Assembly: GCF_000511385.1 (NCBI RefSeq)
Contig: NC_023137.1
Span: forward strand, 1,805,001-1,869,000
Origin: Phaeobacter gallaeciensis DSM 26640
GTDB lineage: Bacteria; Pseudomonadota; Alphaproteobacteria; Rhodobacterales; Rhodobacteraceae
Length of the DNA: 64,000 nt
Reading direction: 5' to 3'
Shown here: positions 42,287 to 52,199 of the stretch, one piece after another
Layout: the number at the start of each line of letters is the position of its first letter
Position numbering within the stretch: the stretch's first letter is position 1
The notes under the pieces: generated by a model
The model's database searches: none
Told to the model about the DNA's origin: nothing
The model's input: only the letters and a program-made list of their open reading frames with translations
Program-made: the position numbers and the translations under genes

Positions 42287-43765
42287 ATGCCGACAGTTTG
42301 GCTCGTGATTGCCCTTCTTGCCCTCTCCGGGCTGGGCTTTGTGCTGGGGCGCAAGCGCGCGCTTGCCTCGGCAGGAGGGAACGCCAAGGCGTTGCACTCG
42401 CTGCCCGCTTACTACGGTCACAACGTGGCCTTCAGCGCGCTGGTGCCGTCATTGGCGGTGCTCGCCATCTGGTCGCTGGCCCAACCGATGGTCATTGAAA
42501 ACCGGGTTTCTGCAATGATCCCGGCAGAGCTGGTGCCGGAGAACTCCACGCTTGGCCTTGTGATGAGCGACGTGCGCCGTCTTGCCGAAGGGCTCGATCA
42601 GGCGGTAGAGCAGGGGGTTCTTTCCCCAGCAGACGCCCGCAACCTCGACAGTGGTGAAACCGATATTCGCGCCCGTCTGGGCGAGATTGGCGTTGCACTT
42701 GGCTCCGAGGTGCGCCCGGAGGTGCTGAACGCGGCGCAGAGTTATCGCAGCCTTTCCAACAAGGGTCAGATCATCATGTCGGTGATTGTCGGCCTCTTGG
42801 CGATGGTTGGATTTGCCTGGGCTTATGGCCGCACGCATAAGGATTTCCGCGCCCGTAATGTGGTGGAACAGGGGATCATGGCACTGCTCATTCTGGCAGC
42901 CAGTCTCGCGATCCTCACCACCGTTGGCATCGTCTTCTCGATGCTGTTTGAAAGCATCAACTTCTTCGGGCTGCACGCCTGGAGCGATTTCTTCTTTGGC
43001 ACCACATGGGCGCCGAACTTCCGCGGGGACAGCGATCTGTCGATCCTGCCACTGCTGTGGGGGACGCTCTATATCTCAGCCATCGCGTTGCTGGTTGCGG
43101 TGCCAGTCGGGCTTTTTGCCGCGATCTACCTCTCTGAATACGCCAGCGGTACAACCCGCGCCTTTGCCAAACCGCTCCTGGAAATCCTCGCCGGGATCCC
43201 GACCATTGTTTACGGTCTCTTTGCGCTGCTGACGGTTGGCCCGCTGTTGGTGAAAGTCTTCGGTCAGGGTGAAGACGGCGTCTTGGGAGTTGAATGGATG
43301 AGCGGCGCCACCTCAGTCCTGACGGCTGGACTGGTGATGGGCATCATGCTGATCCCCTTTGTGTCATCGCTGTCCGATGACATCATCAACGCGGTGCCAC
43401 AGTCGATGCGCGATGGTTCACTCGGACTGGGAGCCACCAAATCCGAAACCATCCGTCAGGTGGTGATGCCCGCAGCGCTGCCGGGTATCGTGGGCGCTGT
43501 GCTGCTGGCCGCCTCGCGCGCCATTGGTGAGACGATGATTGTGGTGATGGGGGCAGGGGCCATTGCCAAATTCTCTGCCAATCCACTGGAATCGATGACA
43601 ACGATCACCACACGGATCGTCAGCCAGCTGACCGGCGACACCGACTTTGCCAGCCCCGAGACGCTGGTTGCCTTTGCCCTTGGTCTGACGCTGTTTGTCC
43701 TGACCCTCGGGCTTAATGTCCTGGCGCTTTATATCGTGCGCAAATACCGGGAGCAGTACGACTAA
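42287..43765 (+). CDS. pstC: Phosphate ABC transporter permease PstC
   Basis: 492 aa, longer than E. coli PstC because of an N-terminal extension of about 190 residues with two further helices and a periplasmic domain (PstC N-terminal family). The core starts near residue 200; the coupling loop is DGSLGLGATKSETIRQVVMP, the typical EAA motif. It ends as TAATG into pstA. It forms the phosphate channel with PstA. Confidence 0.94.
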   Translation: MPTVWLVIALLALSGLGFVLGRKRALASAGGNAKALHSLPAYYGHNVAFSALVPSLAVLAIWSLAQPMVIENRVSAMIPAELVPENSTLGLVMSDVRRLAEGLDQAVEQGVLSPADARNLDSGETDIRARLGEIGVALGSEVRPEVLNAAQSYRSLSNKGQIIMSVIVGLLAMVGFAWAYGRTHKDFRARNVVEQGIMALLILAASLAILTTVGIVFSMLFESINFFGLHAWSDFFFGTTWAPNFRGDSDLSILPLLWGTLYISAIALLVAVPVGLFAAIYLSEYASGTTRAFAKPLLEILAGIPTIVYGLFALLTVGPLLVKVFGQGEDGVLGVEWMSGATSVLTAGLVMGIMLIPFVSSLSDDIINAVPQSMRDGSLGLGATKSETIRQVVMPAALPGIVGAVLLAASRAIGETMIVVMGAGAIAKFSANPLESMTTITTRIVSQLTGDTDFASPETLVAFALGLTLFVLTLGLNVLALYIVRKYREQYD

Positions 43766-45135
43766 TGACCGATATCAGCCAAAACACCCCGGGTCCGAAC
43801 GCCGCCAGATCCGGCGCCCGGCACGCAGGTTCGCTGCTGCAACAATCGGATCGCACGCGCAAACGCAATGCCGCCGAGCGCCGGTTTCGTGGCTACGGTA
43901 TTGCCGCCATTACGGTTGGCCTTTTGATGCTCGCTGTGCTGGTCTTCACCATTGTGAGCCGGGGCACCGGTGCGTTTCAGCAGACCTTCATCACGCTTGA
44001 AGTGGAGCTTCTGGAAAGCAAGCTGGACAAATCCGGCACCCGCGACCTTGAGGCGATCAAGAAGGTGACCACATTCGGCTATGCGCCGCTGATCAAAAAC
44101 GCGGTGCAGGCGAAGGTTGCGGAGCTGGGGATCGAAACAGATCTGAAGGCCAAGGCGATGGCAGGCATCCTGTCAAAGAACGCCGCCGCGCAGCTGCGGG
44201 CCTATGTACTGGAGAACCCGGATCAGATTGGGGAGACAGTAACCTTCCGCTTCCTCGCCTCCAGCCGGGTAGACGGCTACCTGAAGGGCCGGGTGACTCG
44301 CGACAGTATCGCCAATGACAAGAACATCTCACCTGACCAGCTGGATCTGGTGGATGCACTGGTTGCGGCGGGCGTCGCGGCGAAGACGTTCAACCTGGAC
44401 TTCATCACCGGCGCCGATGCATCGGATGCGCGCCCGGAAGCTGCGGGCATGGGCGTCTCGATGATGGGATCGCTCTTCATGATGCTGGTGGTACTGGCGC
44501 TGGCGCTGCCCATCGGTGTTGCCGCCTCGATCTATCTCGAGGAATTTGCCCCGAAGAACTGGCTCACTGATGTGATCGAGGTGAATATCTCCAATCTCGC
44601 CGCAGTCCCTTCCATCGTGTTTGGTATCCTTGGCCTTGCGGTGTTCATCAACTACATGCACCTACCGATGTCGGCGCCGCTGGTGGGCGGGCTGGTGCTG
44701 ACGCTGATGACCCTGCCGACAGTGATCATCTCTACCCGCGCCTCGCTCAAATCCGTGCCGCCATCGATCCGCGATGCCGCACTCGGGGTCGGGGCCTCGC
44801 GGATGCAGGCGGTGTTTCACCATGTGCTGCCACTGGCCGCGCCTGGCATCCTGACCGGCACCATCATCGGACTGGCGCAGGCATTGGGGGAGACCGCACC
44901 GCTGTTGCTGATCGGCATGGTTGGCTTCATCGCCTCCAACGCGCCGGACACCCTGGCTGATGGCCTCCTGGCACCGAACTCAGCCATGCCCGCACAGATC
45001 TACGAATGGGCCAAACGTGCCGATCCGGCATTTTACGAACGCGCCTGGGGCGGTATCATCATCTTGTTGATCTTCCTCGTCACCATGAACACAGTGGCCG
45101 TGATCCTGCGCCGCCGCTTTGAACGCCGCTGGTAA
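43765..45135 (+). CDS. pstA: Phosphate ABC transporter permease PstA
   Basis: 456 aa with an N-terminal DUF3333 extension (about residues 20-215; [20 protein letters not shown] then a periplasmic helical region) before the six-helix permease core. Coupling loop [20 protein letters not shown]. Extended PstA of this kind is standard in alphaproteobacteria. Start shares a base with the pstC stop. Confidence 0.94.
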   Translation: MTDISQNTPGPNAARSGARHAGSLLQQSDRTRKRNAAERRFRGYGIAAITVGLLMLAVLVFTIVSRGTGAFQQTFITLEVELLESKLDKSGTRDLEAIKKVTTFGYAPLIKNAVQAKVAELGIETDLKAKAMAGILSKNAAAQLRAYVLENPDQIGETVTFRFLASSRVDGYLKGRVTRDSIANDKNISPDQLDLVDALVAAGVAAKTFNLDFITGADASDARPEAAGMGVSMMGSLFMMLVVLALALPIGVAASIYLEEFAPKNWLTDVIEVNISNLAAVPSIVFGILGLAVFINYMHLPMSAPLVGGLVLTLMTLPTVIISTRASLKSVPPSIRDAALGVGASRMQAVFHHVLPLAAPGILTGTIIGLAQALGETAPLLLIGMVGFIASNAPDTLADGLLAPNSAMPAQIYEWAKRADPAFYERAWGGIIILLIFLVTMNTVAVILRRRFERRW

Positions 45136-45148
45136 GAGGGCTGCCGAT

Positions 45149-45946
45149 ATGAACCTGATGACTGCATTGGACAAAGACGTGCAAACACAGAAAACCAAAA
45201 TCGCCGCAAAGAATGTGAATGTCTACTACGGCGAGTCCCACGCGATCAAAGACGTCAACGTCGAGATCGAAGACAATACCGTCACCGCCTTCATCGGCCC
45301 GTCGGGCTGTGGCAAATCCACGTTTCTGCGCTGTCTCAATCGGATGAATGACACGATTGATATCTGCCGGGTGACCGGGGATATCTCAATCGATGGGGAA
45401 GACATCTATGACAGCCGCGTGGACCCGGTGCAGCTGCGCGCCAAGGTGGGCATGGTGTTTCAGAAGCCCAACCCTTTCCCCAAGTCGATCTATGACAATG
45501 TCGCCTATGGCCCACGTATTCACGGCCTTGCCGCCAATAAGGCGGAGCTGGATGAGATCGTCGAGAAATCCCTGCGCCGTGGCGCCATCTGGGATGAGGT
45601 GAAGGATCGGCTTGATGCGCCCGGCACTGGCCTATCGGGTGGTCAGCAACAACGCCTGTGCATCGCCCGCGCCGTCGCGACCGAACCAGAAGTGCTGTTG
45701 ATGGATGAACCCTGTTCCGCACTTGACCCGATCGCCACTGCCCAGATCGAAGAGTTGATCGACGAACTGCGCAACAGCTATTCGGTGGTGATCGTCACCC
45801 ACTCAATGCAGCAGGCCGCACGTGTGAGCCAGAAAACAGCCTTCTTCCACCTTGGCAATCTGGTGGAATTTGGCGCAACCGGCCAGATCTTCACCAACCC
45901 TGAGGATCCGCGCACCGAAAGCTATATCACCGGCCGTATCGGCTGA
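45149..45946 (+). CDS. pstB: Phosphate ABC transporter ATPase PstB
   Basis: 265 aa from ATG 45149 (AGAGGG ribosome site after the pstA stop). Walker [10 protein letters not shown]; PstB hallmark [19 protein letters not shown]; signature [16 protein letters not shown]; Walker [14 protein letters not shown]-loop [14 protein letters not shown]. It energises phosphate import and, with PhoU, reports phosphate status to PhoR. Confidence 0.95.
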   Translation: MNLMTALDKDVQTQKTKIAAKNVNVYYGESHAIKDVNVEIEDNTVTAFIGPSGCGKSTFLRCLNRMNDTIDICRVTGDISIDGEDIYDSRVDPVQLRAKVGMVFQKPNPFPKSIYDNVAYGPRIHGLAANKAELDEIVEKSLRRGAIWDEVKDRLDAPGTGLSGGQQQRLCIARAVATEPEVLLMDEPCSALDPIATAQIEELIDELRNSYSVVIVTHSMQQAARVSQKTAFFHLGNLVEFGATGQIFTNPEDPRTESYITGRIG

Positions 45947-45960
45947 TCGAGGACAGACCC

Positions 45961-46671
45961 ATGGTAGAACAACATATTGCATCCGCATTTGACCGCGACC
46001 TCGAAGCCATTCAGGCGCAGATCATGAAAATGGGCGGTCTGGTTGAGGCCGCCATCATGGACGCCGCCCGCGCGCTGGAAACCCGCGATGAGGAACTGGC
46101 TCAGCAGGTGCGTCAGGGCGACAAGGCCATCGACGGCCTTGAAGAACTGATCAACGAAGAGGCCGCCCGCGTCATCGCCATCCGTGCGCCCGCTGCTGTT
46201 GACCTGAGGCTGGTGCTCTCGGTGATGAAGATCTCCGGCAATCTGGAACGCATCGGCGACTACGCCAAGAATATCGCCAAGCGGACGGCTGTGCTGGCGC
46301 AAGGGCCGAATGTCTCCGAGAGCGCGGCTGCCATGCGCCGCATGGCACGTGAAGTGGAACTGATGCTGAAGGACGCGCTGGATTCCTACATTCAGCGCGA
46401 CGTGGAACTTGCGCAGGATGTGATCGCCCGTGACCGTGATGTCGATCAGATGTACAACGCGCTGTTCCGCGAATTCCTCACCTTCATGATGGAAGATCCC
46501 CGCAATATCACCCCCTGTATGCACCTGCATTTCATCGCCAAAAACGTCGAACGTATGGGCGATCATGTGACCTCCATTGCCGAACAGGTGGTCTACTTGG
46601 TGACCGGCGACAAGCCCGAGGATGACCGGCAGAAAGCCGACACCACATCGTCCGTGCCGCAGGAGGTCTGA
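45961..46671 (+). CDS. phoU: Phosphate signalling regulator PhoU
   Basis: 236 aa, two repeated three-helix bundles with the PhoU metal-binding motif twice: SGNLERIGDYAKNIA (first repeat) and AKNVERMGDHVTSIAEQ (second). It starts 15 bases after pstB with a GAGGA ribosome site. It damps PhoR when phosphate is plentiful. Confidence 0.95.
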   Translation: MVEQHIASAFDRDLEAIQAQIMKMGGLVEAAIMDAARALETRDEELAQQVRQGDKAIDGLEELINEEAARVIAIRAPAAVDLRLVLSVMKISGNLERIGDYAKNIAKRTAVLAQGPNVSESAAAMRRMAREVELMLKDALDSYIQRDVELAQDVIARDRDVDQMYNALFREFLTFMMEDPRNITPCMHLHFIAKNVERMGDHVTSIAEQVVYLVTGDKPEDDRQKADTTSSVPQEV

Positions 46672-46673
46672 CC

Positions 46674-47363
46674 ATGGCTGCCGACCAACCCACCGTTTTG
46701 GTGGTCGAGGACGAATTGGCCCAACGCGAGGTGCTGGCCTATAATCTGGAGGCCGACGGCTTTCGCGTGCTGCGCGCCGAACATGGTGAGGAAGCGCTGC
46801 TGATCGTCGAAGAGGACATGCCGGATATCATCGTTTTGGACTGGATGATGCCGAACCTCAGCGGGATCGAAGTCTGCCGCCGCCTAAAAACCAGAACCGA
46901 AACCCGCAATATCCCGATCATCATGCTCTCGGCTCGCTCCGAGGAGGTGGACAAGGTGCGCGGGCTGGAAACCGGTGCGGATGACTATGTGGTCAAACCC
47001 TATTCCGTGATTGAGCTGATGGCCCGTGTGCGGACCCAGCTGCGGCGCGTGCGCCCCTCAACCGTTGGGGTGCGGCTTGAATTCGACGACATCGTCCTGG
47101 ATGCTGAAACCCATAAAGTCAGCCGGGGCGAGGCGCCGTTGAAGCTTGGGCCAACCGAATTTCGCCTGCTGTCGACCTTTATGGAAAAACCCGGTCGAGT
47201 CTGGAGCCGGGAGCAGCTGCTGGACCGCGTCTGGGGGCGGGACATCTATGTCGACACCCGCACTGTGGACGTCCACATCGGTCGTTTGCGCAAGGCGCTG
47301 ACCCAACACGGCGGATCGGATCCTGTGCGGACAGTTCGCGGTGCAGGGTACGCTTTAGGGTAG
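46674..47363 (+). CDS. phoB: Phosphate regulon response regulator PhoB
   Basis: 229 aa. Receiver domain with phosphoacceptor D56 in IIVLDWMMPNLSG, conserved LSARSEEVDKVRGLETGADDY and K of VVKPYS. An OmpR-type winged helix follows (LGPTEFRLLSTFMEKPGRVW, VDTRTVDVHIGRLRKAL). It binds the PHO box ahead of pstS. The gene order phoR-pstSCAB-phoU-phoB puts sensor and regulator at opposite ends, with phoR upstream of the PHO box. Confidence 0.95.
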   Translation: MAADQPTVLVVEDELAQREVLAYNLEADGFRVLRAEHGEEALLIVEEDMPDIIVLDWMMPNLSGIEVCRRLKTRTETRNIPIIMLSARSEEVDKVRGLETGADDYVVKPYSVIELMARVRTQLRRVRPSTVGVRLEFDDIVLDAETHKVSRGEAPLKLGPTEFRLLSTFMEKPGRVWSREQLLDRVWGRDIYVDTRTVDVHIGRLRKALTQHGGSDPVRTVRGAGYALG

Positions 47364-47424
47364 GTCTCTACCACATTAATAAAGCTATGAAATTTTGGAA
47401 AAGCGAAATCCAACCACCTGAGAG

Positions 47425-48336
47425 CTACCGTGGCAGCGGATCTTCTGGCTGCGCCTGACCCGCCAACCAACTGCGGAACTTGATCAGGGCAGGGTCCTTG
47501 GAGCGGGCCTCAGGCCAGACAAGGTAATAAGCGCCCGGGCTCTCCGTCGCGGTCGGGTGCAAAGCCACCAAACGCCCGGTGGCGAGGTCCTGCTCCACCA
47601 GATAGTCCGGCATCAGGGCGACCCCCAACCCGTGCAATGCCGCCTGCGTGATGGTTGCGAACTGATCATACATGGTCCCGGATGATCCATCCGCCATTTT
47701 GATATCATGGCTCGCGAACCACTGCTCCCAGGCGCGCGGGCGGGTCTGGATGTGCAACAGGGGCAGAGCGGCAATATCTGCCGCGGTTGTGATCTCTCGG
47801 CCCGTCAACAGATCTGGTGCGCAAACCGGCAACATTTGCTCATGCTTCAGCAAAAGTGCCGCCGTCCCGGGCCAATCAGCGGTGCCGAAATGTATCGCAG
47901 CATCAAACCCTTCGCTGAGGAAGTTGAACGGCTCAAGTCGCGTCGACATATTGATCGTCACATCCGGATGCAATCGCGCAAATTCCGGCAGCCGTGGCAT
48001 CAGCCAGCGCATTCCAAAGGCCGGCAGAATGGCCAGATTGAGGCTTCCGGCCAAAGGCGCCGCCTGCACACGCAACGTCGATTGTGCAATCTGGTTCAAG
48101 GCCTGCCGGATGTCAGCAGCATAGGTCTGCGCCTCAGATGAGAGAGTTAGCCGTTTCTGATCCCGCCGAACCAAATCCACGCCCAACTGGCGCTCGAGTG
48201 CCTGCAATTGGCGGCTGACAGCCCCTTGGGTCAGCGCCAGCTCATCCGCCGCCGCTGAGGCGCTGCCCAAACGGTCCAGCGCTTCCAGCGCGCGCAGCGC
48301 CGCAATTGAGGGGAGAAAGCGTCTGGGCGTGGCCAT
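47425..48336 (-). CDS. LysR-family regulator (GcvA-like), divergent from gcdH
   Basis: 303 aa. N-terminal winged helix (SIAALRALEALDRLGSASAA, LALTQGAVSRQLQALERQLG) matches the GcvA subgroup; the rest is a LysR substrate domain (GSLNLAILPAFGMRWLMPRL). Divergent from glutaryl-CoA dehydrogenase with a 101-base gap, so it probably controls that gene in response to a lysine or glutarate metabolite. Convergent with phoB. Confidence 0.9.
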   Translation of the reverse strand: MATPRRFLPSIAALRALEALDRLGSASAAADELALTQGAVSRQLQALERQLGVDLVRRDQKRLTLSSEAQTYAADIRQALNQIAQSTLRVQAAPLAGSLNLAILPAFGMRWLMPRLPEFARLHPDVTINMSTRLEPFNFLSEGFDAAIHFGTADWPGTAALLLKHEQMLPVCAPDLLTGREITTAADIAALPLLHIQTRPRAWEQWFASHDIKMADGSSGTMYDQFATITQAALHGLGVALMPDYLVEQDLATGRLVALHPTATESPGAYYLVWPEARSKDPALIKFRSWLAGQAQPEDPLPR

Positions 48337-48437
48337 CTATGAGCTATTGTAATGTTTTCTTGTGGTTCTGTCGCTGTCCATCTCCTTACCGCAAGGTTAA
48401 GGTCGGCGGCAAGTTTTAGATCAGAAGGTGACGAAAA

Positions 48438-49658
48438 ATGACCGATAAACCTGCATTGCGCGCCAAGGATGCCCCGGATCTGGGTCAGTTCAACTGGGAA
48501 GATCCGCTACGGTTGGATGATCAGTTGACTGAGGATGAGCGGATGATTGCGGCATCTGCACGGTCTTATGCCCAGGAAAAACTTCAATCTCGCGTTCTAA
48601 CTGCTTACGAAAATGAAGAAACAGACCCAGAGATTTTCCGTGAAATGGGTGAGATGGGCCTCCTTGGGACGACCATTCCGGAACAATACGGCGGTCTCGG
48701 CGCGGGCTATGTGTCCTATGGGCTGGTTGCGCGTGAGGTCGAGCGCGTCGACAGCGGCTACCGCTCGATGATGTCGGTGCAAAGCTCGCTCGTCATGTAT
48801 CCCATTTACGCATATGGCAGCGAAGAGCAGCGCCAAAAATACCTGCCGAAACTCTCCTCGGGTGAGTGGATCGGATGTTTCGGCCTCACCGAACCCGATG
48901 CGGGATCCGACCCGGCGGGCATGAAAACCCGCGCGGAAAAGACCGAAGGCGGCTACCGATTGACCGGGTCGAAAATGTGGATCTCCAACGCGCCAATCGC
49001 AGATGTGTTTGTCGTCTGGGCCAAATCCGAAGCTCATGGTGGCAAGATCCGCGGTTTCATCCTCGACAAAGGCATGAAGGGGCTGTCTGCGCCCAAAATC
49101 GCCAATAAGGCTTCGCTACGCGCCTCCATCACCGGTGAGATCGTCATGGACGGCGTTGAGGTCGGCGATGACGCGCTGCTGCCCCATGTGGAAGGTTTGA
49201 AAGGCCCGTTCGGCTGCCTGAACCGCGCGCGCTATGGCATCAGCTGGGGCGCGATGGGCGCCGCAGAAGCCTGCTGGCATGCCGCTCGCCAATATGGCCT
49301 CGATCGCAAACAATTTGGTCGCCCCCTAGCCAACACCCAGTTGTTCCAGCTGAAGCTCGCCAATATGCAGACCGAAATCACGCTCGGCCTACAGGCCTCC
49401 TTGCGCGTGGGGCGTCTGATGGACGACGCCAATGCCGCGCCGGAGATGATCTCCATCGTGAAGCGTAACAACTGCGGCAAGGCGCTGGAGATCGCGCGTA
49501 ATGCTCGCGATATGCACGGCGGCAACGGCATCAGCCTGGAGTTCGGCGTCATCCGGCACATGGTTAACCTGGAAACTGTGAACACTTATGAGGGGACTCA
49601 TGATGTTCACGCACTGATCCTCGGGCGCGCGCAGACGGGTCTGCAAGCCTTTTTCTAA
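48438..49658 (+). CDS. gcdH: Glutaryl-CoA dehydrogenase
   Basis: 406 aa acyl-CoA dehydrogenase of the glutaryl type. Evidence: [20 protein letters not shown] at the N-terminus, [15 protein letters not shown] (FAD site), then the catalytic glutamate E385 in [20 protein letters not shown]. It oxidises and decarboxylates glutaryl-CoA to crotonyl-CoA in lysine and tryptophan breakdown. AAGGTG ribosome site; strong terminator follows. Confidence 0.93.
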   Translation: MTDKPALRAKDAPDLGQFNWEDPLRLDDQLTEDERMIAASARSYAQEKLQSRVLTAYENEETDPEIFREMGEMGLLGTTIPEQYGGLGAGYVSYGLVAREVERVDSGYRSMMSVQSSLVMYPIYAYGSEEQRQKYLPKLSSGEWIGCFGLTEPDAGSDPAGMKTRAEKTEGGYRLTGSKMWISNAPIADVFVVWAKSEAHGGKIRGFILDKGMKGLSAPKIANKASLRASITGEIVMDGVEVGDDALLPHVEGLKGPFGCLNRARYGISWGAMGAAEACWHAARQYGLDRKQFGRPLANTQLFQLKLANMQTEITLGLQASLRVGRLMDDANAAPEMISIVKRNNCGKALEIARNARDMHGGNGISLEFGVIRHMVNLETVNTYEGTHDVHALILGRAQTGLQAFF

Positions 49659-49693
49659 GCGCACCCGACCAACAACTGATCAATAAAACCATT

Positions 49694-49731
49694 AAAAATC
49701 GCACTGTTGCCAGACAACGGTGCGATTTTTT
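49694..49731 (+). terminator. Terminator of gcdH
   Basis: Eleven-base perfect stem AAAAATCGCAC / GTGCGATTTTT extended by an inner stem (GTTG/CAAC), loop of about five, T-run after it. Confidence 0.9.
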
Positions 49732-50419
49732 GTTAAGATCGTAACCGAGATGTAAATCCATGTGGGGGTTAACACTCCTGACGCCCTCCTCATTTACGCA
49801 GATCTGAATTGCATTTTTGCAAAATGCAGTCGCGCCCACAGCGGTGCAAAGAGAAACAGGTAGATCTGACGAGGTTTTCTGTTCCCTTTGGCGGAAAATA
49901 GTTAAGGGCGTAAATCTGGACATTCGTGCATTCATTGGAGCGCAGAGGGCGAAGCAAAGCGACATGGTTAATGCCCACATGATCCGGCGCAGCACCGATA
50001 GTAGAATGACTGTTCCATACAGAGAGTTCTGCAAAAGGCGCATGCTCACCGCTGAATCTTCCGCTGAGCTGCTAGTTTGCAAAAGAGCGCGAGCCAGGTG
50101 CAATCAAATGGCCGAAATGACAGGTTAACCCTGCTGCACAGATGCAAACTACGGCAGCTGAAGCCAACCAAATCATGCGAATTCCCCAAAGCGCAGGCGA
50201 ACTCCTGCAGGATCGCCGAGGTGTTTTTGCCAGACACATCAACCTCAATAAATGAAAGGTAAATGCGCAAAGGAGCTTATTTAGCTTGGTGGATCTACCT
50301 TACGCAAAATTACCTGTAATCAGTATTATGTATAATATTTGTGATGTAGCGTCACTATTGCAGGTCCAGCCTGTACCCGAAACAGTATCATAAATACATC
50401 GTCATCAGTTGAGGCCCAC
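49732..50419. other. Gene-poor AT-richer spacer
   Basis: About 690 bases without a convincing gene. Two overlapping frames (49564-50103 minus, 49817-50128 plus) have poor composition and no ribosome site. A short inverted repeat GCATTTT TGC AAAATGC lies at 49811-49827. The last 100 bases, AT-rich, should hold the promoter of the SDR gene. Confidence 0.5.
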
Positions 50420-51196
50420 ATGGATCTGCAAGGCAAAACAATTGTCATAACCGGTGCCGCAACAGGTATCGGGCGTGCATTGGCGATCGCAATGGCTGGG
50501 TATAGTCCAAAACATATCGTCTGCGCGGATTTGGACGGACTGGGCGCGCAGTGCACTGCTGATGAAACCGGTGGTCGTGCCTATACCTTGGACGTCGGAT
50601 CGGACCGCGCCATCGCTGAGATGATTGATGTGATCGAGGATGAAATCGCACCGATCGATGTGTTCTGCTCCAATGCTGGGATCCTTCGGATCGGCGGACT
50701 TGAGACCTCGCTCACAGACTGGCAGCAAAGCTGGGATATCAACGTGATGGCCCATGTCTCGGCCGCGCGTCACCTGGTACCGCGAATGATCAAGCGCGGT
50801 GGCGGTTACTTTCTCAACATCGCCTCGGCGGCTGGACTGTTGAACCAGATTGGGGCTGCGAGCTATGGGGTGAGCAAACACGCCGCTGTCGGGTTTTCTG
50901 AGTGGCTTGCGATTACCCATGGCGATCAAGGGATCGGCGTATCCGTGGCCTGCCCGCAGGCGGTGAAAACCGCCATGACCGAAGGTATGGAGCACAGCGC
51001 CGCGGCGGTGGACGGCATGATCTCGGCCGAGGATGTTGCCAATAGCTGCATTGAAGCGATTGAAAGCAATCGATTTCTTGTTCTGCCTCATGCGAAAGTC
51101 GAAGGGTATATTCAGGCCAAGGCTGCAGACTATGACCGCTGGATCACTGGCATGCAGAGGCTGCGCGACAAATTCGAGCTTCCAAAAGCTGACTGA
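50420..51196 (+). CDS. Short-chain dehydrogenase/reductase
   Basis: 258 aa classical SDR. Cofactor motif TGAATGIG at residues 11-18, catalytic Y149-x-x-x-K153 in SYGVSKHAAVG, and CSNAGI (N-A-G). GAGG ribosome site. It probably oxidises or reduces a hydroxyacyl or alcohol substrate; exact substrate unknown. It converges on the tesB cluster and may be functionally tied to it. Confidence 0.88.
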   Translation: MDLQGKTIVITGAATGIGRALAIAMAGYSPKHIVCADLDGLGAQCTADETGGRAYTLDVGSDRAIAEMIDVIEDEIAPIDVFCSNAGILRIGGLETSLTDWQQSWDINVMAHVSAARHLVPRMIKRGGGYFLNIASAAGLLNQIGAASYGVSKHAAVGFSEWLAITHGDQGIGVSVACPQAVKTAMTEGMEHSAAAVDGMISAEDVANSCIEAIESNRFLVLPHAKVEGYIQAKAADYDRWITGMQRLRDKFELPKAD

Positions 51197-51232
51197 ATGA
51201 CTACAGAGCTTTCGGTGCTGCTACAGAGTGTG

Positions 51233-52099
51233 TCAGGGCTTGGAGATCGGGCGCATCAGCCCTTCCTGTGCAACACTTGCAACCAGCTGGCCGTCCTGTG
51301 TGAAGATTGAGCCACGGTTGAACCCGCGCCCGCCACCAGCGAAGGGCGAGTCCATCGTGTACAGATGCCAATTGTCAAATTGCACCGGCGCGTGGAACCA
51401 CATCGCATGATCAAGGCTGGCGGTCATTGCCTGACCTTTCACAAAACTCAGACCGTGCGGACGCAGCGCTGACCCCAATAGCCCATAGTCGGACACATAG
51501 GCCATCAGCACATGCTGCAGCTGCGGCGCAGCGCCTTTTGCCGCTTTCATTCTGACCCACATGTGATTGATGTCGCTACATTCATCCGGATTTATCGGAT
51601 CGCGTGGCTCGACATCTCGGATTTCGAAAGGACGCTCTCGCGTGAATTCGACGCGCAAACGACCATCCAGTTTCGGAGCAAGCTGGCGTAGAAGAACATC
51701 GCGAGACACCAATGTGTCTGGCGCTTGGACCTCGGGGATCTCATGTTGATGCTGCCACCCCGGTTCATCAATATGGAAGGACGCCGCTAAATTGAGGATT
51801 TGTTTGCCGTTTTGCAAAGCTGTCACGCGCCGGGTTGTGAAACTGCCGCCGTCGCGCGCAGGATCAACCGCGTAGATCACTGGTTTTGACGGATCACCGG
51901 GGCGGATGAAATAGGCGTGCAGCGAATGGCACAGCCTGTCCTCAACTGTGGAATATGCCGCCATCAAAGCCTGCGCAATCACTTGGCCGCCGTAGATCCG
52001 TGTCGGAGTTTCACCGCCAGACCCAATCCCGCGATAGAGATTACGATCAAGCTCTTCCAAATCAAGTAAATTGAGCAAAATCTCAGCTGCGTCAGGCAT
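51233..52099 (-). CDS. tesB: Acyl-CoA thioesterase II
   Basis: 288 aa double hot-dog TesB. Motifs: RIYGGQVIAQALMAAYSTVE near residue 35, HSLHAYFIRPGDPSKPVIYA, then SLDHAMWFHAPVQFDNWHLY and GRGFNRGSIFTQDGQLVASV at the end. It hydrolyses acyl-CoA to free acid and CoA. Last gene of the leftward cluster that begins with the nitronate-monooxygenase-like gene. Confidence 0.93.
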   Translation of the reverse strand: MPDAAEILLNLLDLEELDRNLYRGIGSGGETPTRIYGGQVIAQALMAAYSTVEDRLCHSLHAYFIRPGDPSKPVIYAVDPARDGGSFTTRRVTALQNGKQILNLAASFHIDEPGWQHQHEIPEVQAPDTLVSRDVLLRQLAPKLDGRLRVEFTRERPFEIRDVEPRDPINPDECSDINHMWVRMKAAKGAAPQLQHVLMAYVSDYGLLGSALRPHGLSFVKGQAMTASLDHAMWFHAPVQFDNWHLYTMDSPFAGGGRGFNRGSIFTQDGQLVASVAQEGLMRPISKP

Positions 52100-52113
52100 C
52101 TATCAATTCCTGT

Positions 52114-52151
52114 TGATGTGGCATCAGGCGGGTGATGTGGCATCAGGCGGG
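52114..52151. repeat. Exact 19-bp tandem duplication before tesB
   Basis: TGATGTGGCATCAGGCGGG occurs twice in immediate succession in the 100-base gap upstream of tesB. It looks like a simple slippage duplication. Confidence 0.9.
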
Positions 52152-52199
52152 CCACTGCGGTCAACCGCCCTGCCCTGATGGTCTAGCTGGACAGCAGCC

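Noticed and set aside
49564..50103. 179-codon open frame on the minus strand
   Set aside because: It runs across the gcdH terminator and into gcdH itself, has unlikely composition (many Cys, Arg, Ser) and no ribosome site.
49817..50128. 103-codon open frame on the plus strand
   Set aside because: No ribosome site, poor composition and no recognisable family; treated as spacer.
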